Source: Longimicrobium sp. (lineage in GTDB: Bacteria; Gemmatimonadota; Gemmatimonadetes; Longimicrobiales; Longimicrobiaceae). Taken from it: a DNA stretch of 64,000 nt. The position numbers and the translations under genes are program-made. The DNA is taken from contig DASVQP010000007.1 of NCBI GenBank assembly GCA_036389135.1, positions 37,336-101,335 on the forward strand. Reading direction: 5' to 3'. The notes under the pieces were generated by a model, which saw only the letters and a list, made by a program, of their open reading frames with translations, made no database searches and was not told the DNA's origin. Below, piece after piece: positions 17,581 through 25,735 of this stretch. Every line of letters begins with the position of its first letter. The stretch's first letter is position 1.

Positions 17581-17978
17581 GCCGCGCCCCCCTGGGCCGC
17601 AAGGTTCCGCTGCACCTTGGCGAGCAGGTCCTTGAAGTCCACCGGCTTCACCACGTAGTCGTCCGCGCCGGAGCGGAGGCCCTCGAACTTGTCTTCGAAG
17701 GCGCCCTTGGCCGTCACCATCACCACCTTGGTGGTGCCGCCGAACTCCGGGTGGTTCTTGATGGCGCGGCACACCTGCCACCCGTCCATCCCCGGCATCA
17801 TCACGTCCAGCAGCACCAGGGCGGGTTTGACGGTCTCCATCTTGGCGAGCGCCGACTTCCCGTCGCTCGCCTCGGCGATGGTGTAGCCGCGCGACTCGAG
17901 GAAGGCGCGGAGGATCTCCACGTTGTCCAGGTTGTCGTCCACCACCAGGATGGTTTGCTTTGGATCTACCGAGGTCAC
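17577..17978 (-). CDS. Single-domain response regulator (CheY-like)
   Basis: 133 residues, one receiver domain only: ILVVDDNLDNVEILRAFLES, phosphoacceptor Asp in LVLLDVMMPGMDGWQVC, Thr in VVMVTAKG and Lys in YVVKPVDF. GTG at 17978 is chosen as start because GGAGGTGA lies five bases upstream of it; upstream in-frame starts would add an unstructured Pro/Arg stretch. Its stop overlaps the start of the EAL gene, so the two are coupled. The receiver probably controls or is controlled with the c-di-GMP phosphodiesterase. The cognate kinase is not adjacent. Confidence 0.92.
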   Translation of the reverse strand: MTSVDPKQTILVVDDNLDNVEILRAFLESRGYTIAEASDGKSALAKMETVKPALVLLDVMMPGMDGWQVCRAIKNHPEFGGTTKVVMVTAKGAFEDKFEGLRSGADDYVVKPVDFKDLLAKVQRNLAAQGGAA

Positions 17979-18167
17979 GTTTCTCACCTCCGCCGGGGCG
18001 GATCGGTGGTGCGTGGGGGAAGGGGCAGGCCTTGTTGGGACCCGCGGATGGTGTGCCCCGGCGGGCAAGAAGCGAGCCACTTACCGCGTGCAAGCGCATG
18101 CGTTTCCCCCGTTTACGTGGGCTCTCGCACGGACTTGCGCATGCAGGTGGACGGTGAGGGAAGGGCC

Positions 18168-18255
18168 TCGCACAGAGACGCGGAGGGTACGGAAAGAAGA
18201 ACAGAAAGAGGTTCTCTGTGCCTTCGCGGTTCCGTCCGTGCTCTCTGTGTGATGC
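18168..18255. repeat. Type B interspersed repeat, copy 3
   Basis: CTCGCACAGAGACGCGGAGG on the left pairs with GTGCTCTCTGTGTGA on the right, with inner arms AGAGGTTCTCTGTGCC. It sits between two minus-strand genes, immediately after the stop of the gene at 18263. Confidence 0.75.
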
Positions 18256-18262
18256 TTTTTCT

Positions 18263-19297
18263 TCAGCCGCCGCGCACCTTTTCGAAGGCCCGATAGCTGT
18301 GGAAGTCGACGGTTCCCTCCAGCCGCGTCATCACCAGGCCCATGGCGCCGTCGGGGTCGGCGCGCACCTGGGCGGAGCGCGGCAGGCGCACCGCGCCGAA
18401 CGGGGTGGAGACTTCACCGAAGTCGAGCGTGCCCGCGGCCCACTCCCGCCGCCCGTCCAGGTAGCGGAACTCGATCTGGCGGACGGCAAAGGTGCGCGAG
18501 TCCAGCCGCAGCGCGCCGGAAAGGTTGAGCGTGCCTCGGGCGGAGCGCAGCGCCCGGAAGCGCAGCGTCCAGGCGCCGGTGGAGTCGAGCTGCGGGTTGG
18601 CCTCCAGGCAGTGGCCCACCAGGAAGCTTTCGTGCACCAGCGTCAGCTCGCTGGGAATGTTGATCATGAGGGACTTGGTCTGCGTCGTATCACCGGCGGC
18701 CACGGCACGCGCGCGGCGGGCGCGGGCGGAGTCCGGGTGGATGATGATGGTGGTGTCGCTGTTGATGCGCTTGTCGCGGACCAGGCGCAGGTGGGCCGTT
18801 CCGCGGGTGCGCTGGTTGTAGCGGTAGGCGTACTGCGCGGCGAAGGCGCGGCGCTGCTCCACGCCCTTCATCGCCTCGCGCCAGAGCGCCTGCACGGCCG
18901 GGGCTTCACCGAGGCGGTCGCCCGTGTAGCACGCGGGGCGGCCGGTGGAGACCCCTTCCAGCACCACCGCCTGCAGTGCGGCGCGCAGCGTCTGCTCGCT
19001 GGTCGCGCCGTCGGCCACGGTGAAGGGGGCGGAGGGCGGCGCGGTGTAGCCGATGCGCTCCATGCGCAGGCGGTAGCTGCCGGCGGCCACCGTGTCGAAG
19101 CGGAAGGCGCCACGCGCGTCGGTCAGCACGGTGCGCCCCTGGCCCCCCGCCGACGGAAGGAGCCGGACGACCGAGAGCGGCACCGGCGTGCCGTCGTTGG
19201 CGAGGGCGTGCCCCTGGACGACGGCGGTCTGTGCCCCGGCGGCGGACGCGGAAAGGATCGCGCAGAGCGCGGCGAGGAGGATGCGGCGGGAGATCAT
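18263..19297 (-). CDS. Secreted protein with carboxypeptidase-regulatory-like domain
   Basis: 344 residues. A signal peptide (MISRRILLAALCAILSASAA) is followed by a beta-sandwich at residues ~25-110 with the CarboxypepD_reg pattern (VVQGHALANDGTPVPLSVVR, TDARGAFRFDTVAAGSYRLR, IGYTA). The remaining ~230 residues have a beta-rich pattern (LNLSGALRLDSRTFAVRQIE) and no recognised motif. Proteins with such N-terminal domains in this kind of bacterium are often cell-surface or related to TonB-dependent systems. No partner gene is adjacent. Confidence 0.82.
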   Translation of the reverse strand: MISRRILLAALCAILSASAAGAQTAVVQGHALANDGTPVPLSVVRLLPSAGGQGRTVLTDARGAFRFDTVAAGSYRLRMERIGYTAPPSAPFTVADGATSEQTLRAALQAVVLEGVSTGRPACYTGDRLGEAPAVQALWREAMKGVEQRRAFAAQYAYRYNQRTRGTAHLRLVRDKRINSDTTIIIHPDSARARRARAVAAGDTTQTKSLMINIPSELTLVHESFLVGHCLEANPQLDSTGAWTLRFRALRSARGTLNLSGALRLDSRTFAVRQIEFRYLDGRREWAAGTLDFGEVSTPFGAVRLPRSAQVRADPDGAMGLVMTRLEGTVDFHSYRAFEKVRGG

Positions 19298-19489
19298 GGA
19301 AGCGGGAGGGACGGAAGGAAACGGATGAATGCGGACGACTCGCTTGAAGGCAAGCGCGGGGCCCCGTCCCGGAACGTCCGTTCCCGCCGCCGATGTGGAT
19401 GCACCGCAACGGCTTCCCTCATCCGCCGCGAATCCGCGCGATACCGCCGCTGTCCGTGCGCGGGGACACTCCGCCGCTCGCCAACGACA

Positions 19490-19519
19490 CGACGCCCCGC
19501 CGGTGTGGGCGGGGCGTCG
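19490..19519. terminator. GC-rich perfect hairpin
   Basis: CGACGCCCCGCC (19490-19501) and GGCGGGGCGTCG (19508-19519) form a perfect 12-bp stem with a six-base loop. It lies 25 bases beyond the stop of the minus-strand zinc-ribbon gene. No T-tract follows on the minus strand, so it may pause or block rather than terminate alone. Confidence 0.55.
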
Positions 19520-19544
19520 AAAGTTTCAGCCTGGGGATCGGAGG

Positions 19545-19832
19545 TCAGCGCAGCGAGGGCGCTCCCGACGACGAGGGGGCGCCGGCGCGGTTCATCCTCC
19601 CGGTGCGCGTGAGCCCTTCCCAGCCGCACCGCGGGCACCAGCGGCGCTGCACGTAGCCCAGGCTGAGCACGGACATGACGCGGTCCCACCCGGTCATCTG
19701 GAGGGGGAGCGTCTCGGTCGCGCAGCTCGCGCAGTCCCGCTCCGAATCCAGCACCAGGAAGATCATGACCAGGGCGAGGAGCGCCTTCGCGCCGAACGCC
19801 AGAAAGAAGAACAGCAACCACATCATCAGCAT
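19545..19832 (-). CDS. Small membrane protein with zinc ribbon
   Basis: 95 residues. One hydrophobic helix (MLMMWLLFFFLAFGAKALLA, residues 1-32) is followed by two CxxC pairs, DCASCATET and RRWCPRCGWEG, which together form a zinc ribbon on the cytoplasmic side. The tail is Ser/Ala/Gly-rich. The ATG at 19832 is chosen because the frame upstream overlaps the plus-strand uup gene and loses coding character. The family is not recognised. Confidence 0.65.
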   Translation of the reverse strand: MLMMWLLFFFLAFGAKALLALVMIFLVLDSERDCASCATETLPLQMTGWDRVMSVLSLGYVQRRWCPRCGWEGLTRTGRMNRAGAPSSSGAPSLR

Positions 19833-20010
19833 GGCGAATCCAGCGCTTCGCAGGGTTTCCGGTCCTGGCGTCTTCCCGTGCAAGAAACAGACGACGGCCC
19901 ACTCACGATACCGCCCGGAGCCCCGCGAGTTCCCGGCGGGTTGAACCGGGAGGGGGCGGGCGTGTACTCTTGGGCTGCGCCATCCCGGCGATCCCATCCA
20001 TCGAGCGAGC

Positions 20011-21930
20011 ATGAACGTCGTCAACGTCCAGAACCTGCACAAGAGCTTCGGCCCCCGCGTCCTCTTCGACGGCGTCTCCTTCGCCATCGACGAGGGCGAG
20101 AAGGTGGGCTTCATCGGCGTCAACGGGTCGGGGAAGAGCACCCTCTTCCGGATCATCGGCGGCATGGAGCCGCCCGACGAGGGGACGCTCGCCTATCAGC
20201 GCGGGATGCGCGTGGGCTACCTGGAGCAGGAGCCGGAGTTCGAGGCGGGCGCCACCATCCTCACCGCCGCGGCCGGCGGCACCCCCGAGCTGAACGAGGT
20301 CATCGCCGCCTACCATGAAGTCGGCGGCCGCCTCACCCGCGGCGAGGGCGACACGGACCGCCTGCTCGCGCGCCAGGGAGAGCTGGCCGCGCGCATCGAC
20401 GCGCTGGGCGGATGGGACTACGAGCACCGCATGGAGGCGATCCTCACGCGCCTGCAGGTGGACCGCTGGGAGCGCCCGGTGGAAGGATTGAGCGGGGGCG
20501 AGCGGAAGCGGGTGGCGCTGGCGCGCGTCCTCCTGCAGCAGCCCGAGCTCCTCCTGATGGACGAACCCACCAACCACCTGGACGCCGACACCACGCTCTG
20601 GCTGGAAGGGCATCTGCGCGAGTACCCCGGCGCGGTGATGCTCATCACCCACGACCGCTACTTCCTGGACCGCGTGGTCACCCGGATGATCGAGGTCACC
20701 CCCGGCGAGCTGACCGCCTTCCCCGGCGGCTACACCGAGTACCTGGAAGCCAAGGCCGAGCGCACCGCGCGCCTGGCCGTCGAGGCGGACAAGCGCAGCC
20801 GCCTGCTGGAGAAGGAGCTCGCCTGGGTGCGCCGCTCCCCCAGCGCCCGCACGGGGAAGCAGCAGGCGCGCATCAACCGCCTGGACGACCTGCAGTCCGA
20901 GCACCGCGACAAGCGCCTCCCCAACCGCACCACGGTGGAGATCGCGATGGCGGACGCGCCGCGGCTGGGGCGCACGGTGCTGAACCTCCACGGCATCAGC
21001 AAGGCGTTCGGGAGCCACACGCTGGTCCGCGACTTCAGCACCATCCTGCAGGCGGGGGAGCGAATCGGCATCATCGGCCCCAACGGGGCGGGGAAGACGA
21101 CGCTCCTGCGCATCATCATGGGCACCGAGCATCCCGACGCCGGCGAGGTGGAGCTCGGCAAGAACACGCACATCGCCTACTTCGACCAGCGCCGCGAAGA
21201 GCTGGATCCCGAGAAGACCGTCTACGAGGCCGCCGCCGAGCAGGACTGGGTGGTGGTGGGCGGCGAGCGCATCCACCTGCGCTCGCACCTGGAGACGTTC
21301 CTGTTCCCCGTCCCACAGCAGCGCCAGAAGGTCAAGTCGCTCTCCGGCGGCGAAAAGAACCGGCTTCTCCTCGCCCGCCTCTTCCTGCGCGAGGCGAACC
21401 TGCTGATCCTGGACGAGCCCACCAACGACCTGGACCTGGTCACGCTCCAGGTGCTGGAGGACGTCCTCTCCGACTATCCCGGCTGCGTGCTCCTGGTGAC
21501 GCACGACCGCTTCTTTCTGGACAAGGTGGCCACGGGCCTCATCGCCTTCGAGGGGAACGGCGAGCTGCGCCGCCACGCGGGCGGCTACGACCTGTATCGC
21601 CGCCTCAAGGAGCAGCGCGAAGCCGAAGCCGCCGCGGCCGCCGCCCCCGCCGCGCGCAAGCCCGCCCCCGGCGCCCCTGCCCGCCCCTCCACCGAGCGCA
21701 AGCTGAGCTACAAGGAGAAGCGCGAGCTGGAGGGGATGGAGGAAGCGATCATGAAGGCCGAAGCCCGAAAGGAAGAGCTCGAAGCCCGCCTCGCCGACCC
21801 CGCCCTCTACGCGGCCGGCAACGACGAGGTGCAGCGCGTGACCGCGCAGTTCCGCGAGGCCAGCGAGCAGGTGGATGCTCTGTACGCCCGCTGGGCGGAG
21901 CTGGAGGAGGTGGCGGGGGCGGTGCGGTAG
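20011..21930 (+). CDS. uup: ABC-F family ATPase Uup
   Basis: 639 residues with two ABC modules and no membrane segments, the mark of ABC-F proteins. Module 1 has Walker A GVNGSGKST, signature LSGGERKRVAL and Walker B LLLMDEPTNHLD; module 2 has GPNGAGKTT, LSGGEKNRLLL and LLILDEPTNDLD. The linker between them is the helical arm (EKELAWVRRSPSARTGKQQA) that reaches the ribosome. The C-terminus, from about residue 560, is an Ala/Pro linker plus a coiled coil (KLSYKEKRELEGMEEAI), diagnostic of Uup within the family. Uup acts on ribosomes and branched DNA intermediates. The gene is single and is followed by repeats. Confidence 0.93.
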   Translation: MNVVNVQNLHKSFGPRVLFDGVSFAIDEGEKVGFIGVNGSGKSTLFRIIGGMEPPDEGTLAYQRGMRVGYLEQEPEFEAGATILTAAAGGTPELNEVIAAYHEVGGRLTRGEGDTDRLLARQGELAARIDALGGWDYEHRMEAILTRLQVDRWERPVEGLSGGERKRVALARVLLQQPELLLMDEPTNHLDADTTLWLEGHLREYPGAVMLITHDRYFLDRVVTRMIEVTPGELTAFPGGYTEYLEAKAERTARLAVEADKRSRLLEKELAWVRRSPSARTGKQQARINRLDDLQSEHRDKRLPNRTTVEIAMADAPRLGRTVLNLHGISKAFGSHTLVRDFSTILQAGERIGIIGPNGAGKTTLLRIIMGTEHPDAGEVELGKNTHIAYFDQRREELDPEKTVYEAAAEQDWVVVGGERIHLRSHLETFLFPVPQQRQKVKSLSGGEKNRLLLARLFLREANLLILDEPTNDLDLVTLQVLEDVLSDYPGCVLLVTHDRFFLDKVATGLIAFEGNGELRRHAGGYDLYRRLKEQREAEAAAAAAPAARKPAPGAPARPSTERKLSYKEKRELEGMEEAIMKAEARKEELEARLADPALYAAGNDEVQRVTAQFREASEQVDALYARWAELEEVAGAVR

Positions 21931-22018
21931 AGGGCCCCCTCCCCCCGGCCCCCTCCCCCGCCTGCGGGGGCGCAGGGCGGGCGAGGGGGAGAACACCGTT
22001 TGCGGCGCGCAGATCCGG

Positions 22019-22180
22019 TGGGGCGCGATTTATCGCGCCCACCCTCGCCCCGCCTCGACCGCTGCCCCACGCACCAATTCCATAGGGGCAGACCTGCGTG
22101 TCTGCCCACCCTTTCCCCCACCGCGAACCCCGGTGGTTCGCACCGATCCTCGTAGGGGCCGCCCCACGTGGCTGCCCGTG
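22019..22180 (+). repeat. Type A interspersed repeats (three units)
   Basis: Three palindromic units sit between uup and the convergent lipoprotein gene: TGGGGCGCGATTTATCGCGC (22019-22045), TAGGGGCAGACCTGCGTGTC (22083-22107) and GTAGGGGCCGCCCCACGTGG (22152-22180). Each can fold into a short hairpin. The gap 21931-22309 holds these units and the next hairpin, and no gene. Confidence 0.75.
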
Positions 22181-22227
22181 CCCGCCCCCGCGCCGTGGCG
22201 CACCCACGCGCACCCATGCATGCAAAC

Positions 22228-22260
22228 GCCCCTCCCCCGGGTGGTCATTGGGGGAGGGGC
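22228..22260. terminator. Type E hairpin between convergent genes
   Basis: GCCCCTCCCCC (22228-22238) pairs with GGGGGAGGGGC (22250-22260) around an 11-base loop, the same element as at 15819-15850. It is positioned to end transcripts from both uup and the minus-strand lipoprotein gene. Confidence 0.6.
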
Positions 22261-22309
22261 CGCGAGGTGATGAGCGGGTGGGGGCTCGCCTATATCTACT
22301 GAAGAGGGA

Positions 22310-23266
22310 TCAGCGCGACTCGACGATCACCGGCTCGAAGTGGGTAGGCGCTCCCGCCAGGATCGGGATAAGGAGCCTCTCCGGGTCCGAGTTTATCAGG
22401 CTACCGTCCGGCCTCGCACGAAGGGCGAATATGGTATCGCTCGTAGGCTGGTTCAGCACCGGGATCTGCAGTCGGGACGACCGGAGAGCATCTATGTATA
22501 TCTCGCTCACGTCCAGGCTTCGTGCGCTTTGCGCGGCACGCACCCGCACCGGCCGCTCCAGCGTCAGCCTCCAGAGCGAGATCGTAGGACTGTAGGGCTT
22601 CTGCTGCTGCACCAGCACCGGAATCTCGCTCACCCGCACCCCGGTCATGCGTCCCGCCAGGATCGCCGCTTGCTCAGGTGTGAACATCCGGTACTGAGCG
22701 GTGTCCCGCGCAATCGGGTGCACAACGAACTCGCCGCCCCGACCGAGAGCGGGACGCTGGGTTTTCCCATCCGCGTCAATCGCTACTTCGGTCGCGTACG
22801 CGGCGACCGCGATGTAAAGAACGACCTCTCGCCCGGATGTCATCCGCACGAGATAATACGGTCCTAGCTCGCGGGTATACGAGCGGTGGTACCCCTCCGG
22901 CATAAGGCTAAAGGGAGTCGGCACATACAGCACGCGCGGATCTGCACGAAGGGTAGCGAGGTCAATCCCTGCACCCCGCTCTTTCTCCCAATCTTTCTCG
23001 AAGTTTGGACCATCGGTCCGGACATGGGCCTCGGCCAGTTCCCGCGCGCGTTCGGGCGTGAGGATCTGAAGCGCGCTCGGTGAAACCGGTGTGGGAAACA
23101 CGAACAGCCCCTGGGCATCCACGCTCGCCGACGCAGCGCCCGTAACGAACGGCCGCACGTCTTCAGTGCTTCCTGGTTCCGTGATGCCAGCGTCGCCACA
23201 AGCAGAAGCGAACGCTAGCGCAACGAACAGCGCCAGTTTCGAGGGTCGAAAGCGTTCGTTTCTCAT
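22310..23266 (-). CDS. Lipoprotein of unknown family (cassette copy 1)
   Basis: About 318 residues from the ATG giving MRNERFRPSKLALFVALAFA and a lipobox ASAC. After an acidic spacer comes a region with ITPERARELAEAHVRT-like helix and several beta segments (YHRSYTRELGPYYLVRM, YIAVAAYATEVAID). It is clearly homologous to the gene at 24402: both share an A-R-E/G-E-L-A helix, G-Y-H-x-x-Y-x-R-x-x-G-P-Y-Y and A-Y-A-T-[ED]-V-x-[ID]. The two copies flank the Ig/PKD-like lipoprotein. An in-frame start at 23293 would place nine residues before the signal. I do not recognise the family. Confidence 0.75.
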   Translation of the reverse strand: MRNERFRPSKLALFVALAFASACGDAGITEPGSTEDVRPFVTGAASASVDAQGLFVFPTPVSPSALQILTPERARELAEAHVRTDGPNFEKDWEKERGAGIDLATLRADPRVLYVPTPFSLMPEGYHRSYTRELGPYYLVRMTSGREVVLYIAVAAYATEVAIDADGKTQRPALGRGGEFVVHPIARDTAQYRMFTPEQAAILAGRMTGVRVSEIPVLVQQQKPYSPTISLWRLTLERPVRVRAAQSARSLDVSEIYIDALRSSRLQIPVLNQPTSDTIFALRARPDGSLINSDPERLLIPILAGAPTHFEPVIVESR

Positions 23267-23385
23267 CGCGTACCAGATGCTCTTCGAGGCCATCGTTAGT
23301 TGCCGTGGCGGTAGTGCACGAAGCGTGATCGTCGCCTATACCTGCACGGGAAAATGGCTCGTAGATCAAGCCATTCCCCAGCGTC

Positions 23386-24399
23386 TCAGCAGGCAACAGC
23401 GGGAAATACGGGCTCGCAGGTGCCGTCACCACTTCCGATCCCTCTCACGAAAAACGAGTGCGAATCGAAAGCTCCTGCTGAGTCCCTCATGTCAACGCGT
23501 ATGGTGTGTGTGTTTTCGCCGGGGTACCCACTGAACGAGGGGCCGCTCCCCACGTATGTATCGTCCAGGTACCACTCGAAGGTGTATGCCCCGGTCCCGC
23601 CGCGTCCGGTCGCATTCCAGGTGCCGCCTCCGGAGCTTGAGTACACGAGTATAGGGCCCGCCACGGAGGCTTCGACACCGCCTACTTTCACCATCAGCAC
23701 AGCCGCCACGGTGCTCCACGTCTGGTCGGTGACTTCGACGCGGAGGTCGAACGCAGATGATCCCGCGTTAGCAGTGTACGAGGGCCCGTTCCCCACCGGT
23801 GTTCCATTCCGATACCACTGGTACATGTATCCAGGAGATCCGCCGGTTGTCGGGGCGTTCCAGATATGTGTCGAACCCGGCGTCGGAATTTGTTCTCCCG
23901 TCAGCTTCGTGGAAACCGACGATTGCCGGTAGTTGATCTTGACCTTGGCCCAGGCCCGCTTTACCCCGTCCTCCCAGCCACTGAACTCTGCGATATCATG
24001 GTCGCTTACCTGTTTTGTGCCCGTGGCTGCGACGTACTCGGCTTTCGGTCGCGCCTGCCAGTGCTGCGCGGTGGGCTCCGGATTGTAAAAGAACCGGAAC
24101 TCCTCCCTCTCGTCCGCGACCACCTCGCCCTTCGAATTGTACACGATCGCAACTCCCTCGTCGAAGTCTTCCTGCCCAAAATCGAAGAGATTGGCTCCGG
24201 CGTATTTCGTATCCGTACCGGGAGTGGCGAGTGCAACCGGACAAGTGTCCGGTAGTTTCATGTCGTACTCGAGATCGAAGGCGTTGCTGCTCGGGAAGTA
24301 TCCGAGCCGCTCGCAGCCCTTGGCGGCTTCAAAATCGCATCCCGTGAGCAATCCGGATAGCGCGCCGGCCCCGAAAATCGTGGCAATTGTTCTGTTCAT
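23386..24399 (-). CDS. Lipoprotein with two Ig/PKD-like domains
   Basis: 337 residues. Signal with lipobox LLTGC (MNRTIATIFGAGALSGLLTGC), then a Cys-containing N-terminal region (residues 20-165). Two tandem Ig/PKD-like beta-sandwiches follow: the first at about 170-255 (GSPGYMYQWYRNGTPVG, FDLRVEVTDQTW) and the second at about 258-325 (GTGAYTFEWYLDDTYVG, HTIRVDMRDSAG). The C-terminus has two Cys (GTCEPVFPAVAC), probably a disulfide. Such domains mediate adhesion or carbohydrate contact. Base composition is clearly lower in GC than that of most neighbours. It begins two bases before the stop of the upstream cassette gene. Confidence 0.8.
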   Translation of the reverse strand: MNRTIATIFGAGALSGLLTGCDFEAAKGCERLGYFPSSNAFDLEYDMKLPDTCPVALATPGTDTKYAGANLFDFGQEDFDEGVAIVYNSKGEVVADEREEFRFFYNPEPTAQHWQARPKAEYVAATGTKQVSDHDIAEFSGWEDGVKRAWAKVKINYRQSSVSTKLTGEQIPTPGSTHIWNAPTTGGSPGYMYQWYRNGTPVGNGPSYTANAGSSAFDLRVEVTDQTWSTVAAVLMVKVGGVEASVAGPILVYSSSGGGTWNATGRGGTGAYTFEWYLDDTYVGSGPSFSGYPGENTHTIRVDMRDSAGAFDSHSFFVRGIGSGDGTCEPVFPAVAC

Positions 24400-24401
24400 G
24401 C

Positions 24402-25385
24402 TCAGAGCCCTCCCTCGTGCGCACCCAGAGCACTGAAGGCCGTAGTCTCGCCCTCAACGATTGGAACTTCTAGAGGCACGCTGCGCAGTTCGCGTCCCGT
24501 CCGGACGAGAACGTGCGCGGATTCCACTCTTCCAGCATTCGCTACCCGTACCATCATCGGCGCGCCACGAGCGGTCGGTACATATAACTCGCGGGTGCGC
24601 AGGGGGGTTGCACGGCCGTCGTGCATTACGTCAATGTCCCGGTCAAGTGACAGCTTCCAGACCGCGGAAGATGGGACGTGTTTCTTGTTGATGCGGATGA
24701 GCTCGGGGGTTCGGGTCACCCGAGCGCCCCTCTCACGCCCGACCCGTTCCACCGCGCCCTCGGGCGACACAAACCAGTCTTGCTGTGTCGCGGGCAGCAC
24801 CTGGTGAACAAACTCGTTCCCACGTTCTACCGGCCTGTGCACGATTCCGCGCCCGTCGACCGTAACGTCTGTTGCGTATGCGGATACGGAGACCAGCAAG
24901 GTGGGTTCGGATCCGGAATTCAACTGGACGATATAGTAGGGGCCGTATAGCCGTGCGTACGCGGGGTGGTACCCGTCTGGGAAGCGACCGTAAGGAGTCT
25001 TCACGAAGAGAATACGCGAATCCACGCGCAGCGCTTGGATATCGAAAGGTCTGCCGCGCTCCCCTACCCATGCTTCGTGGAGCGATGGACCCCAGGTCCG
25101 CACTGACGCAAGGGCCAGTTCCCCGGCTCTTTGCGCCGTGATGATCGGGCGTGCACTCGGTGAACTCGGAGCGGCGAACGAGAAGAGGCCCTGGCTATTG
25201 AGTGCGGCGGCCGCATCCCCAGTTACATAGCGCCGCAACGCGGCAGGTGAGGGTGCCGACACCGGTCCGGCAATGGGTGCGTCTGCTTGCTCGCATCCAC
25301 CGACCATCATGATACCGACTATTCCCGCCGTAGAAATGACCCTCCAGAACGAGCATAGCCGTAACTTGGAGTTTCGCTTGTTCAT
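24402..25385 (-). CDS. Lipoprotein of unknown family (cassette copy 2)
   Basis: 327 residues from ATG 25385 (MNKRNSKLRLCSFWRVISTA), lipobox MVGGC. The mature part mirrors the gene at 22310: ALNSQGLFSFAAPSSPSAR against ASVDAQGLFVFPTPVSPSAL, GYHPAYARLYGPYYIVQLNS against GYHRSYTRELGPYYLVRMTS, and AYATDVTVDG against AYATEVAIDA. No catalytic motif is seen. The three-gene cassette reads 25385 to 22310 on the minus strand and is probably one transcript. An in-frame ATG at 25394 is an alternative start. Confidence 0.75.
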   Translation of the reverse strand: MNKRNSKLRLCSFWRVISTAGIVGIMMVGGCEQADAPIAGPVSAPSPAALRRYVTGDAAAALNSQGLFSFAAPSSPSARPIITAQRAGELALASVRTWGPSLHEAWVGERGRPFDIQALRVDSRILFVKTPYGRFPDGYHPAYARLYGPYYIVQLNSGSEPTLLVSVSAYATDVTVDGRGIVHRPVERGNEFVHQVLPATQQDWFVSPEGAVERVGRERGARVTRTPELIRINKKHVPSSAVWKLSLDRDIDVMHDGRATPLRTRELYVPTARGAPMMVRVANAGRVESAHVLVRTGRELRSVPLEVPIVEGETTAFSALGAHEGGL

Positions 25386-25735
25386 AGTCCCCATTATTTG
25401 AAAAGGTGGGGGCGGGCGAACAAACCGTCGGGGTGCGGATTTGGCTACCCGGGAAAGATGGGGTCGCGCGCCCGTGCTGCGGAGCGCGGTAGCCCTTCAA
25501 AGCTACACTCAACTCACCGCCAACATATGCAGTTCGCTCTTCCGGCCCGCGGGCGCCAATTCTGGCATCTCCGTCCCGAAACGTAAACGGCTCGCGAACT
25601 TTCCGTCAATGGAGAAGGCGTTGTCGCACCTGGTCAAGCACGCGGCCTTACCTCTGCAGGCTGGATCGCCCGCGTGGCTACTGTCACACACAGAGCGGGG
25701 GGCGGTGACTACCTATTCATTGCCACCAGACGGTG
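25386..25735. other. Intergenic region upstream of lipoprotein cassette
   Basis: No supported gene. Short frames here lack coding bias. The region is less GC-rich than average and should contain the promoter of the minus-strand cassette, but I could not pick a convincing -35/-10 pair. Confidence 0.4.

Noticed and set aside
15554..17602. Minus-strand frame of 682 codons over the EAL gene
   Set aside because: It is a shifted frame of the real GGDEF/EAL gene, rich in Arg, Gly and His, with no domain motifs.
19903..21996. Long minus-strand open frame of 697 codons
   Set aside because: It is antisense to the clear uup gene; the translation is His/Leu/Ala/Gly-rich without family motifs. Long antisense frames are expected at this GC content.
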